A stretch of DNA of 64,000 nt, taken from the NCBI GenBank assembly GCA_016933965.1, contig JAFGTS010000022.1, positions 94,763-158,762 of the forward strand, read 5' to 3'. Shown one piece after another: positions 46,059 to 55,428 of this stretch. A program made the position numbers and the translations under genes. Below the pieces are notes generated by a model, which did no database searches, had not been told where the DNA came from, and saw nothing but the letters and a program-made list of their open reading frames with translations. Source of the stretch: Deltaproteobacteria bacterium (GTDB lineage Bacteria; Desulfobacterota; Syntrophia; Syntrophales; UBA2210). Every line of letters starts with the position of its first letter. Within the stretch, counting starts at the first letter, position 1.

Positions 46059-47024
46059 TCAATATTGTGAAGGCTCAGCCGAGATCCCCAGCATTTCCCG
46101 CGCCTGCTGCGGCGTGGCGATCTCCCTGTTCATCTCCTTCGCAATCCTGACGATCCGGGCGACGGCTTCGGCGTTGTTCTTCATCTTCCGTCCCCGCGCG
46201 TAGTACACGTTATCCTCCATCCCGACCCGCACGTGACCGCCCAGCAGGATGGACATGACATTCAGGGGAACCTGGTAATGGCCCACGCCGATAACGAAAA
46301 ACACCGATTGCGGCGGCAGTTCGCTGATAAGTGAAAGCAGGTTCGCCGGCGTCGGAAAGGAGCCGGTCTGAAATCCCATGACGAACTGGATGTCATAGGG
46401 CGGATCGATCAATCCCTCCATCATCAGGTCCTGAAAAACCCAGAACATGCCCGGATGGTACAGTTCCATTTCCGGCTTGATCCCCTTTTCCTTCATGGTC
46501 TTGGCGTACATCTCGATGTCCCCATAGCTTGCCGGGATGCATCGGTCAAAAACCAGGGCGGGGCGCGGATGCAGCAGGGGCTCCGCTCTCTCGCGCAGGG
46601 GTACCTTCAGGACAAAGGGTCCCAGGTTCAGCGAGCACATCTCCGGGTTCGCGTAGATGCTCGCCATGCGCTGCTCGATGGTCAGTTCGGGACCGCCGCC
46701 CGTCGTGTTGTTGATGATGATGTCGGGGCATTTGGCGCGTATGAGGGCGTTTATCTTCAGGTAATCTTCGGACCGGCTCGACGTCAGCCACCAGGTGTCC
46801 GGATTCCTCGCATGGACGTGCACAATGCTCGCCCCCGCCTTGTATGCCTCGTAGGTCTGTTCCGCCTGTTCCTCGGGTGTCTCAGGAAGATTTTCATTGT
46901 ATTCCTTCCCGTGAACCCCGCCCGTGATCGCACAGGAAATGATCAGCGGCGGTAATCCCGTCCTGGTCTTCTCCATCCAGGCATAGGGATCCCGGTAGTC
47001 CCAGATATACTCCTCCAGTTTCAT
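46059..47024 (-). CDS. Beta-keto acid cleavage enzyme (BKACE, DUF849 family)
   Basis: A 321-residue TIM-barrel zinc enzyme of the 3-keto-5-aminohexanoate cleavage family. HVHARNPDTW carries two zinc-binding His. GGHVRVGMEDNVYY is the conserved C-terminal block. Members condense a beta-keto acid with acetyl-CoA to give acetoacetate and a new acyl-CoA. It is first in the minus-strand catabolic unit, with GGAGGGAAG ahead of the ATG. The keto acid is unknown. Confidence 0.92.
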   Translation of the reverse strand: MKLEEYIWDYRDPYAWMEKTRTGLPPLIISCAITGGVHGKEYNENLPETPEEQAEQTYEAYKAGASIVHVHARNPDTWWLTSSRSEDYLKINALIRAKCPDIIINNTTGGGPELTIEQRMASIYANPEMCSLNLGPFVLKVPLRERAEPLLHPRPALVFDRCIPASYGDIEMYAKTMKEKGIKPEMELYHPGMFWVFQDLMMEGLIDPPYDIQFVMGFQTGSFPTPANLLSLISELPPQSVFFVIGVGHYQVPLNVMSILLGGHVRVGMEDNVYYARGRKMKNNAEAVARIVRIAKEMNREIATPQQAREMLGISAEPSQY

Positions 47025-47548
47025 GGCACTTCCCTCCTTTGAGTTGATTCATGACCGGCATGGGTCGAGCCCACACCGCCGGTTACGATATAACTTTTCC
47101 AGAACATATTTTTTCATGCGCCATCAGGCGGCACATGAATTTTTTCAATTCTGAAACCGGTGATTCAACTGTAATTCGTGAAGCAGTGAAACGGTGAGAC
47201 ATCCCTCGTAAGAGGAGAAAAGGGGCAGATTTTTTAAATTGACAAAGTATATCAGCGCAGAAAGAGTATCCGAAGCCCGTTGTTCAGTATCTTTTGAATG
47301 TGGAATGCACGGAGGGTACCATGAGAAGAAGCGCCGTGCAACCGTAAAGTGACCGGGAATGCATTGCAAGTCAAAAGAAATGCGGTTTTACGGATAATGG
47401 AATAACGACTCGCTACGTTGACCGATACTCTGAGGATGCCTTCAAAGATCATTTTACAAACCTTATTTCAGAAATAAAAAATGGCGGAATTCCGCCGTAA
47501 CATGTGGTACAAACATTCGGGCTGGTCGAATGGGGAGGAACACAGGAT
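47025..47548. other. Intergenic region of 524 bases, AT-rich, no gene supported
   Basis: Divergent interval between the BKACE gene (minus) and the DUF3795 gene (plus). Short frames within it have no family motifs. It holds a TTGACA-like box near 47240 without a good -10 box, and a perfect 14-base palindrome at 47483-47496. Confidence 0.5.
47483..47496. promoter_or_regulatory. Perfect 14-base palindrome upstream of the DUF3795 gene
   Basis: GGCGGAATTCCGCC is fully self-complementary, 52 bases before the start codon. It may be an operator for a dimeric regulator, but there is no partner evidence. Confidence 0.3.
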
Positions 47549-48022
47549 ATGGATATCAACAAAGACCTTCTCGCTCCCTGTGGGCTGTACTGCGGGGTCT
47601 GTGGCGTATATATAGCCACAAAGGACAACAACACGCGCTTCAAGGAACTCCTTCTCGACATGTACCAGCGGAGCATGTCCGGTCTGGACCAGTGCACCAT
47701 ACGGGATGTCGAGTGTGAGGGATGCCTCTCCGACAGGAAGTCGATCTTCTGTTCATACTGCACCATCCGAAACTGTGTGGCGGAAAAGGGATATGAAGGC
47801 TGTCATCAGTGCGCGGAGTTCCCCTGCAATTACATTGATACGTTCCCCATTCCCGTTGGAAAGAAGGTCATCCTGCGGGCGATTCCTTACTGGCGGGAAC
47901 AGGGAACGGAAAAATGGGCACATGACGAAGAGGCCCGTTATGTGTGCCCCACATGCGGGAATCATCTCTTCCGCGGAGCCAAACGCTGTAACAAGTGCAA
48001 GACCTCCGTCGATCTCGACTGA
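47549..48022 (+). CDS. DUF3795-family cysteine-rich protein with C-terminal zinc ribbon
   Basis: A 157-residue protein with at least 15 cysteines. APCGLYCGVCGVY near the N-terminus, then CEGCLSDRKS, CSYCTIRNC and GCHQCAEFPC fit DUF3795, whose members probably bind zinc or an Fe-S cluster. The C-terminus adds CPTCGNHLFRGAKRCNKC, a zinc-ribbon pair. Function is unknown. I start at the ATG at 47549, the family N-terminus; the frame runs 15 codons further upstream. Confidence 0.82.
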   Translation: MDINKDLLAPCGLYCGVCGVYIATKDNNTRFKELLLDMYQRSMSGLDQCTIRDVECEGCLSDRKSIFCSYCTIRNCVAEKGYEGCHQCAEFPCNYIDTFPIPVGKKVILRAIPYWREQGTEKWAHDEEARYVCPTCGNHLFRGAKRCNKCKTSVDLD

Positions 48023-48177
48023 AAACACATCAAAGTGACAGTGCTTTCCACACCAACAAAGACACCCTGCACTTCCTTCTCATGACGTTGCACCTTTGCC
48101 GTTATCCGTTCATGGAATATTGCGGGTGGTAACCGGCCACATGGGTCACAGGCAGACTTGACTCTTTTGTTTTACTC

Positions 48178-49410
48178 TCACCATATGATCAATTCGCGAG
48201 GGAACTTGTTCAATATATCATAGCCGCTTTCCGTTACTAAGATCATATCACCGATAGCGCCGGTAGCCTCATTCGGTATGAACACGTTGGGATGAAGTTC
48301 AAAGAGCATCCCCGGTTCAATTTGAATTGATGGTCCCGAAGCACCTTCAACGGTACTTCCTTCATCTAACTGGTATGGATAGCGAAAAACGTCTGATACA
48401 ACAGGTTCGGAATAGTCAAGCCCCATGCCGTGGCCGGTTTTGAACCAGTACCATGATTTGAGGTCTTTTACGTTCGGGTAATGTCCTTTCAACGCCCTCG
48501 CCGAGGCTTTCCATACCTCATCAAGATTTACACCCGGTTTCATACATTCTAATGCTGCCTCTTCCATCTCGAAGGCAATATCAAATGCTCGTTGTTGTTC
48601 CTGGCTCGGCTGCCCGATGGTACCCGTTCGTACCGCATGTCCCCAGTGGCCTTCATACATCAAGAAAACTGCGAGCAGGATTTGGTCTCCAGGTTGAGGA
48701 ACACGGACACATTCCCTTCTTATACGACGTGCGCGGTCTGCCACGGGACCTACAGCGAGAAACGTGGAGGCATGTTCGCAACCCTCGTACCTGGCTGTAT
48801 GCTCTATGTCGGCTTGAAGCTGGTAGGCCATCTTGCCACTGCGCACCTCCCGCGTAAAGGTCTGAAACATGGCATCGCATATTTCAGCCGCACGGTTATG
48901 GAAGGCAATCGCAAGACTGTCCTTAATCATTCGCAATTCATCGATTATATGATCTGCCTGCACCCACGTTACGCCAGTCAAACATTGGGATAGCGCGTCA
49001 TAAACGGGTACCGGTGTTTCAACTCGGCCGATATATCCGATCTTTTCATTCTCGGATACGAGAGGCCTCAGGATAGCAGCTGTTTCATGTCCGAACTTTC
49101 CTTGCGAAACCAGCCGGATATCCTTGAACCACATGGTTTCCTTGGCAAAGAGCTGAGAAGGAGGATTCGGAACCAGGAGAATGGGTTCACTTCCAACCTT
49201 TAAGACAAGAACTGAAGCTGCATACCGTGAGTCCCAATCAAGGAGATATCGTAAGTACCCATGGGTATGACTGGCAGGCCCCAGGCCGCTTCCCGTAGAG
49301 TACACAACAAGAAATTTCAAACCCTGCTGGATCAGTTTCTTTTCAACCTTTGTTATGCGCTCTTTGAGCACGGAATGCGGAATTGTCATAATTGTTGTCT
49401 CTGGAAACAT
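48178..49410 (-). CDS. M24 (creatinase/aminopeptidase) fold protein with degenerate metal site
   Basis: A 410-residue protein with the creatinase N-domain plus pita-bread C-domain. TGHGMGLDYSEP (His327) and EPGMLFELHPNV are the familiar late motifs. The two Asp ligands normally found in a DAG...D block are replaced (LLAVF, then GHWGHAVRTG at residues 245-262), and the last Glu ligand is Asp388 in GDMILV. It is therefore unlikely to be an ordinary dimetal aminopeptidase; creatinase-type hydrolysis or lyase chemistry is possible. It is the last gene of the dicarboxylate operon, 15 bases after the CitE-like lyase. GGGGAAG precedes the ATG. Confidence 0.82.
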   Translation of the reverse strand: MFPETTIMTIPHSVLKERITKVEKKLIQQGLKFLVVYSTGSGLGPASHTHGYLRYLLDWDSRYAASVLVLKVGSEPILLVPNPPSQLFAKETMWFKDIRLVSQGKFGHETAAILRPLVSENEKIGYIGRVETPVPVYDALSQCLTGVTWVQADHIIDELRMIKDSLAIAFHNRAAEICDAMFQTFTREVRSGKMAYQLQADIEHTARYEGCEHASTFLAVGPVADRARRIRRECVRVPQPGDQILLAVFLMYEGHWGHAVRTGTIGQPSQEQQRAFDIAFEMEEAALECMKPGVNLDEVWKASARALKGHYPNVKDLKSWYWFKTGHGMGLDYSEPVVSDVFRYPYQLDEGSTVEGASGPSIQIEPGMLFELHPNVFIPNEATGAIGDMILVTESGYDILNKFPRELIIW

Positions 49411-49425
49411 ACTCTTCCCCTACTT

Positions 49426-50319
49426 CTACCTGTGTTTTTCTCTTTCTGATATCTCCTTTTGTTTCGCAAGAAGTTGCTTCGCCTGCATATAGCTCATGCG
49501 ATCTATCATCTTTCCTTCAAATGAAACAGCACCCAGTCCCTGTTTCTCCGCTTCCTCAAATGCTTCGACAAGGCGCATAGAGTATGCAACCTTTTCCTCC
49601 GACGGTGAGAATGCCTGATTTACCGGCGCTATCTGGTCGGGATGGATACATTGTTTTCCGCCAAATCCGAGTCTGGACGCAATGGATACCTCATTCATGA
49701 ATCGTTCGGTATCTTTGAGCGAAAGAAGATACGGCGTATCGATCGGATTAGCACCGACAGCTTTGCAGGAATTTACGATCTGCGAGCGGGCATAGAGAAG
49801 TTCACCCTGTTCCATTGAAACAGACGCAATGTCCAAACCAAGATCCCGTAAGTAATCACCGGCACCGAAAGCCACAGCATCGATCCGCGCATTTGACTTC
49901 ACCACGGAATATACATTCATCACGCCACGAGCCGATTCAATAAGTGGCGCGATCTTAATACTGCCGACTTTCATACCTGAGCGGGTCTCATACTTATTAA
50001 GCATCGCATCAACACTGGTAATATCTTCATCGGTTTCCGTTTTCGCCAGAACGATCCCGTCTACTCCTTTACCAACGATCACGTTCAGGTCTTCATTTGT
50101 AAGACCCGTACCGACCGAGTTGACCCTCACGAACACTGATAGACCAGCCTCTTTAAAACTCCCGACGTGTTGTTTAATGATGTTTCTGGCCTCTTCCTTT
50201 GCCGGCAGTGGAACGGCGTCCTCAAGGTCCAGGATGACAGCATCCATCGACAAGCCTAATGCTTTATTGATGAGCTTCAAGTTATTTCCTGGAACATACA
50301 GCATTGATCTGAGTATCAT
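49426..50319 (-). CDS. HpcH/HpaI-type CoA-ester lyase (CitE/citramalyl-CoA-lyase-like)
   Basis: A 297-residue TIM-barrel lyase. MLYVPGNN at the N-terminus, VILDLEDAVP (metal-binding Glu/Asp), VRVNSVGT, IAPLIESARG and GFGGKQCIHPDQI are family blocks. Members split malyl-CoA, citramalyl-CoA or citryl-CoA into acetyl-CoA plus a keto acid. Together with a SucCD-like ligase and MaoC hydratases encoded upstream, it suggests a dicarboxylate route like itaconate catabolism. It lies 143 bases after dctM, the largest gap in the operon. Confidence 0.9.
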   Translation of the reverse strand: MILRSMLYVPGNNLKLINKALGLSMDAVILDLEDAVPLPAKEEARNIIKQHVGSFKEAGLSVFVRVNSVGTGLTNEDLNVIVGKGVDGIVLAKTETDEDITSVDAMLNKYETRSGMKVGSIKIAPLIESARGVMNVYSVVKSNARIDAVAFGAGDYLRDLGLDIASVSMEQGELLYARSQIVNSCKAVGANPIDTPYLLSLKDTERFMNEVSIASRLGFGGKQCIHPDQIAPVNQAFSPSEEKVAYSMRLVEAFEEAEKQGLGAVSFEGKMIDRMSYMQAKQLLAKQKEISEREKHR

Positions 50320-50462
50320 CTTTCATCTCCCACATTGAAGTTTTGATTTTTGGAACTCCATTTTCCGGGAATGTTATCGAATACATCATCGGAAACTGTC
50401 GCTGTTAGTTCTTTTTGGTTTTGTTATTGTTTAATCATTTTCGTAAAAATTCGTGTGCGGTT

Positions 50463-51764
50463 TCAATGCCCCATGTGTGAGGGAAGCCAGAGGGCAATAT
50501 CCTGAAAAAGCGCAACCAATATGAGCTGAATTGCGAGAAGAACAATAAAGGGCAATGAACCTTTTAAAATTTCCATGAACGGGACTTGCGGCAAAGCATC
50601 CCTGATCACGTATAGATTCAACCCGACCGGGGGGGTGATCAAGGCCATTTCCATATTTATTGTCATAATTATGCCGAACCAGATGGGGTTCCAACCCAAT
50701 GCTATGATGATCGGGACGATAATAGGCGCTGTAATGAGAATAATTGAAACAACCTCAAGAAACATTCCCAGGAACAACAAAAGAATGTTTATCATTATCA
50801 ATATCCACCATCTTGATATTTCCAGTGACGCAACGTGTTCGGTTATGGTCTGCGGGATATACGTCGCCGTGAGCAGATATCCAAAGAGCATGGCCCCCAC
50901 AATAATGAACAGGATCATTGCACTGGTTGCAACAGCATCCTTCACCGCCTTGTACAATCCCCGCAAATTAAGACTCCGGTAAATACCCATGGCAATGATC
51001 AGGCTGAATACCACACTGATCGCAGCAGCTTCGGTTGGAGTTGCAATTCCTCCATAGATGGAACCGATCACTATGATCATGACGGAAACAAACGGGATCA
51101 TTCCTCTTATTGCCTGCAATTTTTCCTTCCATGAGAACGTTTCCTTCTCACCCATTGTCTTGTCTCTCAGTGCCGCAAACACCTCATAGATCGAAAACAT
51201 CACTACGAGCATGATACCCGGTATCACGCCCGCTATGAACAATTCACCGATGGACTCTTCAACGATAACACCGTATAGGATCAGGGGAATGCTTGGAGGG
51301 ATCAGTATGCCCAGCGTGCCGCCCACAGCGACCGAACCGGCTGCAAGGCTTTGCTTATAACCTTTCTTGATCATCGAAGGCACGGACACTTTTGAAAAAA
51401 TCGCTGCCGTTGCAACACTTGACCCGGAAATTGCACTGAATATACCGCAGGAAACAGTCGTTGCAACTGCCAGGCTTCCGGGAAGCCGCGCACTCCACTT
51501 GAAAACACCGTCATACAATCTCTCCGCCAATCCGCTGCCTGAAAATATGGTCCCCAGGAGCAGATATAACGGTACACAAATAAGCACAAACGGTGTGATG
51601 GCATCCCATACCGTTATGGCCGCAATCGCGAGCCCGTCTACGCCAAGAAAGAAATAAATACCTCCCAGCGACGTCGCGATGAGTGCAAAAGCGATCGGCA
51701 CACCCAGTAAAATTATACCAAGTAAAACCGCAAACAAACTGATTGCTATAGAAATGGGTTCCAA
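50463..51764 (-). CDS. dctM: TRAP transporter large membrane subunit
   Basis: A 433-residue integral membrane protein with about a dozen hydrophobic segments. AAIFSKVSVPSMIKKGY, GGTLGILIPPSIPLILYG and ATPTEAAA are hallmarks of DctM, which carries substrate with Na+. The start is a TTG at 51764, with AAAGGAG five bases before it; no in-frame ATG is nearby. It partners DctQ and the two DctP binding proteins upstream. Confidence 0.93.
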   Translation of the reverse strand: MEPISIAISLFAVLLGIILLGVPIAFALIATSLGGIYFFLGVDGLAIAAITVWDAITPFVLICVPLYLLLGTIFSGSGLAERLYDGVFKWSARLPGSLAVATTVSCGIFSAISGSSVATAAIFSKVSVPSMIKKGYKQSLAAGSVAVGGTLGILIPPSIPLILYGVIVEESIGELFIAGVIPGIMLVVMFSIYEVFAALRDKTMGEKETFSWKEKLQAIRGMIPFVSVMIIVIGSIYGGIATPTEAAAISVVFSLIIAMGIYRSLNLRGLYKAVKDAVATSAMILFIIVGAMLFGYLLTATYIPQTITEHVASLEISRWWILIMINILLLFLGMFLEVVSIILITAPIIVPIIIALGWNPIWFGIIMTINMEMALITPPVGLNLYVIRDALPQVPFMEILKGSLPFIVLLAIQLILVALFQDIALWLPSHMGH

Positions 51765-51792
51765 AACATCTCCTTTTTGATCTGCTTGTGAT

Positions 51793-52305
51793 CTATTCTC
51801 TATGATCTTTCAAATTACTGATGTCATCTCCTATATTAACCACGTACTGAAATGTGAGAACCAGCATACCAATAAAAAAATACAAATAGAGGAACCCGAG
51901 TGGTGCTCTCAGTGTCGTCCACGTTCGTTCCCCGGTGGTAAAGGCTTCATACCATAGATCAAAAGACAAAATGCTGAGCACGACACAGGTAAGAAATGAA
52001 ATGAACGAGGTACCAATTCCCAAATACCTCCTGGGTTTCGGGGGGATGCGGTCGATCAGCAGATCGACCGCAACATGCCGTCTTTGTTTCAAGGTATAGC
52101 AAGCTCCCAAACATGCAGTGGCGGCCAGCATGAATTCCGAAACCTCCACCACCCATATTGATGGCTTGTTAAAAAAATACCGCAGGCAGACATCATATGT
52201 TGTACTCACGGCCATGAACATGATCAGCAACCCGCTGATGCTCCCGAACAACTCACTTATTCCATTCACAACCCTGGAGAACTTTACCCATCCACTATGA
52301 AGCAC
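51793..52305 (-). CDS. dctQ: TRAP transporter small membrane subunit
   Basis: A 170-residue four-helix membrane protein with the DctQ blocks SIWVVEVSEFMLAATACLGA and LKQRRHVAVDLL. It forms the scaffold between the binding protein and DctM. The start is a GTG at 52305, with GGGGGTG upstream. It is 28 bases from dctM and 25 from dctP. Confidence 0.9.
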   Translation of the reverse strand: MLHSGWVKFSRVVNGISELFGSISGLLIMFMAVSTTYDVCLRYFFNKPSIWVVEVSEFMLAATACLGACYTLKQRRHVAVDLLIDRIPPKPRRYLGIGTSFISFLTCVVLSILSFDLWYEAFTTGERTWTTLRAPLGFLYLYFFIGMLVLTFQYVVNIGDDISNLKDHRE

Positions 52306-52330
52306 GATTTTTCACCCCCGTTCTGCGCGT

Positions 52331-53359
52331 TTAGAACGTTAGTTCCGGAAATGCATCCTTATAGAAGAAATTTCCGTCTGGAACCTCATCTCGCTTCACC
52401 GGCCATACGGCTTTTTCTGCAAGTTTTCGCCACTGTCCAAATTCCTCTTGCGTCATTTCCCGAACATTACAGCCGGCATCTTTGAACATCTTGGTCACTT
52501 TTTCATCATACGCTTTCAGGAGTTCAAGGCCTGAAACTTCACATTCAGCTGCCACTTCAAGAAATATCTTTCGCTGCGCATCGTTCAACTTCTCATTCCA
52601 GGTCTTCATACTGATGCAGATCGGCTCCATACCATAATCGATACAGGGACCGAGGGGACTCAGGTAGTGGTCGAAGACTTCATACAGTTTATACCCGGCC
52701 ATGGATGGTGAGGACGTTACCACCGCTTCGAGCATGCCCCTCTGGGCTGCCGTATATATCTCGGCAGACACCATGGGAGTTATTCCGGCGTCAGCAGACG
52801 CAAACAACATTTCAGGATATCGACCATTCGCCCGCACCTTGACTCCCTTGGCATCGGCCGGCGTTGCAATATATTTCCCATTACTGGCCAAACCGACCGA
52901 ATAGTGCAGCCATACGAGTGTCTTCACTCCCGCGTCATTCACCTTGCTCTCAAGCAGCTCATATCCCTTGCTCTTACGCCACGCAAAATAGGCATCATGA
53001 CTTTCAAAGGCACAGACCCACTGAGAAAAGTTCAACTGCGGAACGATCCCGGCAGCATAGATGTAAGGAAGGATGCTCACGTCAACCACGCCTTTTTGCA
53101 TGGCTTGAAACGCCGATTTCGCTTTTACGAGAGACTGTGCCGGGTAAAACTTAAATTGAACCGCCCCATTGGTTCTTTTTGTTATTTCGTCGGTAAACTT
53201 GAGGGTCGTTGCGATCAGGGGGTCTTCCGGATTCTGCGGCCACTGATGCGCCACTTTCAGCGTTACGACCTCTTCGGCAGCAACGGTTGTACCCTGTGTC
53301 ACCAGGATCAAGCTCACTGCCATCATGAAAGCACATAATACGATCCCTACTTTTTTCAT
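52331..53359 (-). CDS. dctP: TRAP transporter substrate-binding protein (first paralogue, DctP family)
   Basis: A 342-residue periplasmic protein. MKKVGIVLCAFMMAVSLILV is followed by a probable cleavage site near VAAEE. The mature protein includes ATPADAKGVKVRANG, the family segment that holds the Arg contacting the substrate carboxylate. It is closely similar to the next gene upstream (most residues identical through the core). AAGGAGGAG lies before the ATG. Confidence 0.92.
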   Translation of the reverse strand: MKKVGIVLCAFMMAVSLILVTQGTTVAAEEVVTLKVAHQWPQNPEDPLIATTLKFTDEITKRTNGAVQFKFYPAQSLVKAKSAFQAMQKGVVDVSILPYIYAAGIVPQLNFSQWVCAFESHDAYFAWRKSKGYELLESKVNDAGVKTLVWLHYSVGLASNGKYIATPADAKGVKVRANGRYPEMLFASADAGITPMVSAEIYTAAQRGMLEAVVTSSPSMAGYKLYEVFDHYLSPLGPCIDYGMEPICISMKTWNEKLNDAQRKIFLEVAAECEVSGLELLKAYDEKVTKMFKDAGCNVREMTQEEFGQWRKLAEKAVWPVKRDEVPDGNFFYKDAFPELTF

Positions 53360-53379
53360 TTTGTTCTCCTCCTTGGTAC

Positions 53380-54432
53380 TTATTGGAATTTTTGATCAGA
53401 AAACACATCGGTATAAAAATATTCTCCGTCGGGAACCTCCTTTCGTTTCACCGGCCATACCGATCTCTCGGCAAGGGTTTTCCATTCATTGAACTCTTCT
53501 TTCGTCATGACTCGAACAGCGCAACCTGCCTGCCTGAACACTTCCGCTACCTTTTTATCATATGCTTTCACCCGCTCGAGTCCGAACACCTCGCATTCCT
53601 TTGCTACCTCCAGAAACATGTTTCGTTGTTCATTGTTCAGCTTTTCGTTCCAGGTTTTCATGCTGATACAGATCGGCTCCATGCCGTAATTAATTGAAAA
53701 GCCTGGCTGTGACAGGTAATGGTCGAACACTTCATACAGACGATAGGCAGACATTGATACGGACGAGGTGATCACTGCATCGAGCATCTTTCTTTCCGCC
53801 GACTTATAGATCTCAGCGGAAACCATGGGAGTTATCCCTGCTCCCGCTTCCTTAAAAAGCATTTCCGCGTATCTGCTGTTCGCCCTGAATCTCATGCCCA
53901 GTGCATCCGCGGGGGTTGCAACATGCTTCCCATTGCTGGCCAAACCGACCGAATAGTGCAGCCACACGAGGGTCTTCACTCCCGCCTTGTTTACCTTGCT
54001 CTCCAAAAATTCATATCCCTTGCTGGTGCGCCACGCGAAATAGGCATCATGACTTTCAAAGACACAGATCCATTGTGAGAAGTTCAGCTGCGGAACGATC
54101 CCGGCGGCATAGATGTAAGGAAGGATGCTCATGTCGATCACCCCCTTCTGAAGTGCCTGAAAAGCTGACTTGGCCTTCACAAGAGATTCCGCCGGGTAAA
54201 ATTTGAATTGTATCGTTCCATTGGTTCTCTTCGTGACTTCATTCGTAAATTTAAGCGCCGTTGCGATCAGGGGGTCTTCCGGATTCTGCGGCCATTGATG
54301 TGCGATTTTTAACGTTATAACCTCTTCGGTTGCCATAACCTTCCCCGGAGAGAGGCACAACATGCTCACAAGCACCAGAAGAACACTTGTTACTATGGGT
54401 ATCCTTTTCATCATTACCTTCGTAATTTTCAT
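53380..54432 (-). CDS. dctP: TRAP transporter substrate-binding protein (second paralogue, DctP family)
   Basis: A 350-residue DctP paralogue with a signal sequence ending near VMATEE. The core (AHQWPQNPEDPLIATALKFT, the YIYAAGIVPQLNFSQWICVFESHDAYFAW stretch and ATPADALGMRFRANS) is nearly identical to the neighbour. I start it at 54432, five bases after the MaoC stop. Methionines seven codons in (54411) are an alternative with a short AAGG site. Two binding proteins share one DctQ/DctM pair. Confidence 0.88.
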   Translation of the reverse strand: MKITKVMMKRIPIVTSVLLVLVSMLCLSPGKVMATEEVITLKIAHQWPQNPEDPLIATALKFTNEVTKRTNGTIQFKFYPAESLVKAKSAFQALQKGVIDMSILPYIYAAGIVPQLNFSQWICVFESHDAYFAWRTSKGYEFLESKVNKAGVKTLVWLHYSVGLASNGKHVATPADALGMRFRANSRYAEMLFKEAGAGITPMVSAEIYKSAERKMLDAVITSSVSMSAYRLYEVFDHYLSQPGFSINYGMEPICISMKTWNEKLNNEQRNMFLEVAKECEVFGLERVKAYDKKVAEVFRQAGCAVRVMTKEEFNEWKTLAERSVWPVKRKEVPDGEYFYTDVFSDQKFQ

Positions 54433-54437
54433 ATCGG

Positions 54438-54884
54438 TTAAACGCCGGCAGATCTGAGGGGAAGAACAACCACGGCATTCCCTTTTGTGGTCACGATTTC
54501 CTTTTGATTCTCCGCCCACAGTTCACAATATACAGTACCCTGCTCTTCCTCAATGTTCTTTGCAGTGACTTTCCCTTTGATATGGAGCGTATTCCCAGGT
54601 ACATCGATCGCCCTGTATGAGGCGCTGACCTTTTTGAGCGTCCCGTGTTCTCCGATCCATTCCCTCATCAGCCTGTCAAAAAGCGCCAGTTTTAATGGTC
54701 CCTGTACCAGAACATCAGGATGACCCTCTGCTCTCGCGACATCCTTATCATAATGGATCGGATGAAAATTGTTACGGGCGGCCGCAAATCGAACCATCAT
54801 TTCAGTCGTGATCGGCCCATAACTGATCGTCGGAAGCTCCATGCCTTCCTGAACATCTTCGTAATATATTTGTGATACCTTCAT
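54438..54884 (-). CDS. MaoC-like hydratase (R-specific type)
   Basis: A 148-residue hot-dog-fold protein. MVRFAAARNNFHPIHYDKDVAR holds the Asn/His pair common to R-specific enoyl-CoA hydratases. HPDVLVQGPLKLAL follows. It is 19 bases from another MaoC-like gene; such pairs make heteromeric hydratases such as itaconyl-CoA or mesaconyl-CoA hydratase. Confidence 0.85.
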   Translation of the reverse strand: MKVSQIYYEDVQEGMELPTISYGPITTEMMVRFAAARNNFHPIHYDKDVARAEGHPDVLVQGPLKLALFDRLMREWIGEHGTLKKVSASYRAIDVPGNTLHIKGKVTAKNIEEEQGTVYCELWAENQKEIVTTKGNAVVVLPLRSAGV

Positions 54885-54903
54885 TTTCTTTTCTCCCCAT
54901 GCG

Positions 54904-55371
54904 CTATCGCCTGATACTCGTTATCTGATGCCTCATAACTACTATACCGTCCTGGTTTATGTACTCGGTCACGGCAACGACGAAAACCATCTTCGCGTTC
55001 TTGCCTTCCTTTTCATAAACATCGATCACCGTGCTTTTTGCACGGATCGTATCTCCCACATAGATGGGATGGAGCAATTCGATCTCGTCCTTGCCCCGCA
55101 CTCGATTCTTGACCGGCAGGGGGATCTTCCACGTTATCTCCCTTTCGTCACCCGAAGGTACGTTGTAATCAAAGAAGGTAACGGGCGCTAGCAGTTTGCC
55201 GTGTTTACTCTTCTTTGCGAACTCCTCATCCGTGTAAAGCGGACTGGTATCCTCGATTGCCCGGGCGAGTTTTAACAAAGCGCCTTTCTCTATTTCGAGC
55301 GGCCCTCCCAGCGGCGTTTCAGCACCGATCATCTTTTTGGCCTCAGGCCCAATTAATGTCTCGTTTCCCAT
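54904..55371 (-). CDS. MaoC-N/FAS1-like hydratase partner
   Basis: A 155-residue hot-dog protein with DTSPLYTDEEFAKKSKHGKLLAPVTF, resembling the N-terminal half of double-hot-dog hydratases. It lacks the clear catalytic Asp/His pattern of the neighbour, so it is probably the substrate-binding half. The start at 55371 has an AGGAGG site. It overlaps no other gene. Confidence 0.82.
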   Translation of the reverse strand: MGNETLIGPEAKKMIGAETPLGGPLEIEKGALLKLARAIEDTSPLYTDEEFAKKSKHGKLLAPVTFFDYNVPSGDEREITWKIPLPVKNRVRGKDEIELLHPIYVGDTIRAKSTVIDVYEKEGKNAKMVFVVAVTEYINQDGIVVMRHQITSIRR

Positions 55372-55428
55372 TATTGCCTCCTGCATTCGTGTTATAGATC
55401 ATAAGGAACATGTCTGAACCGACTGTGG

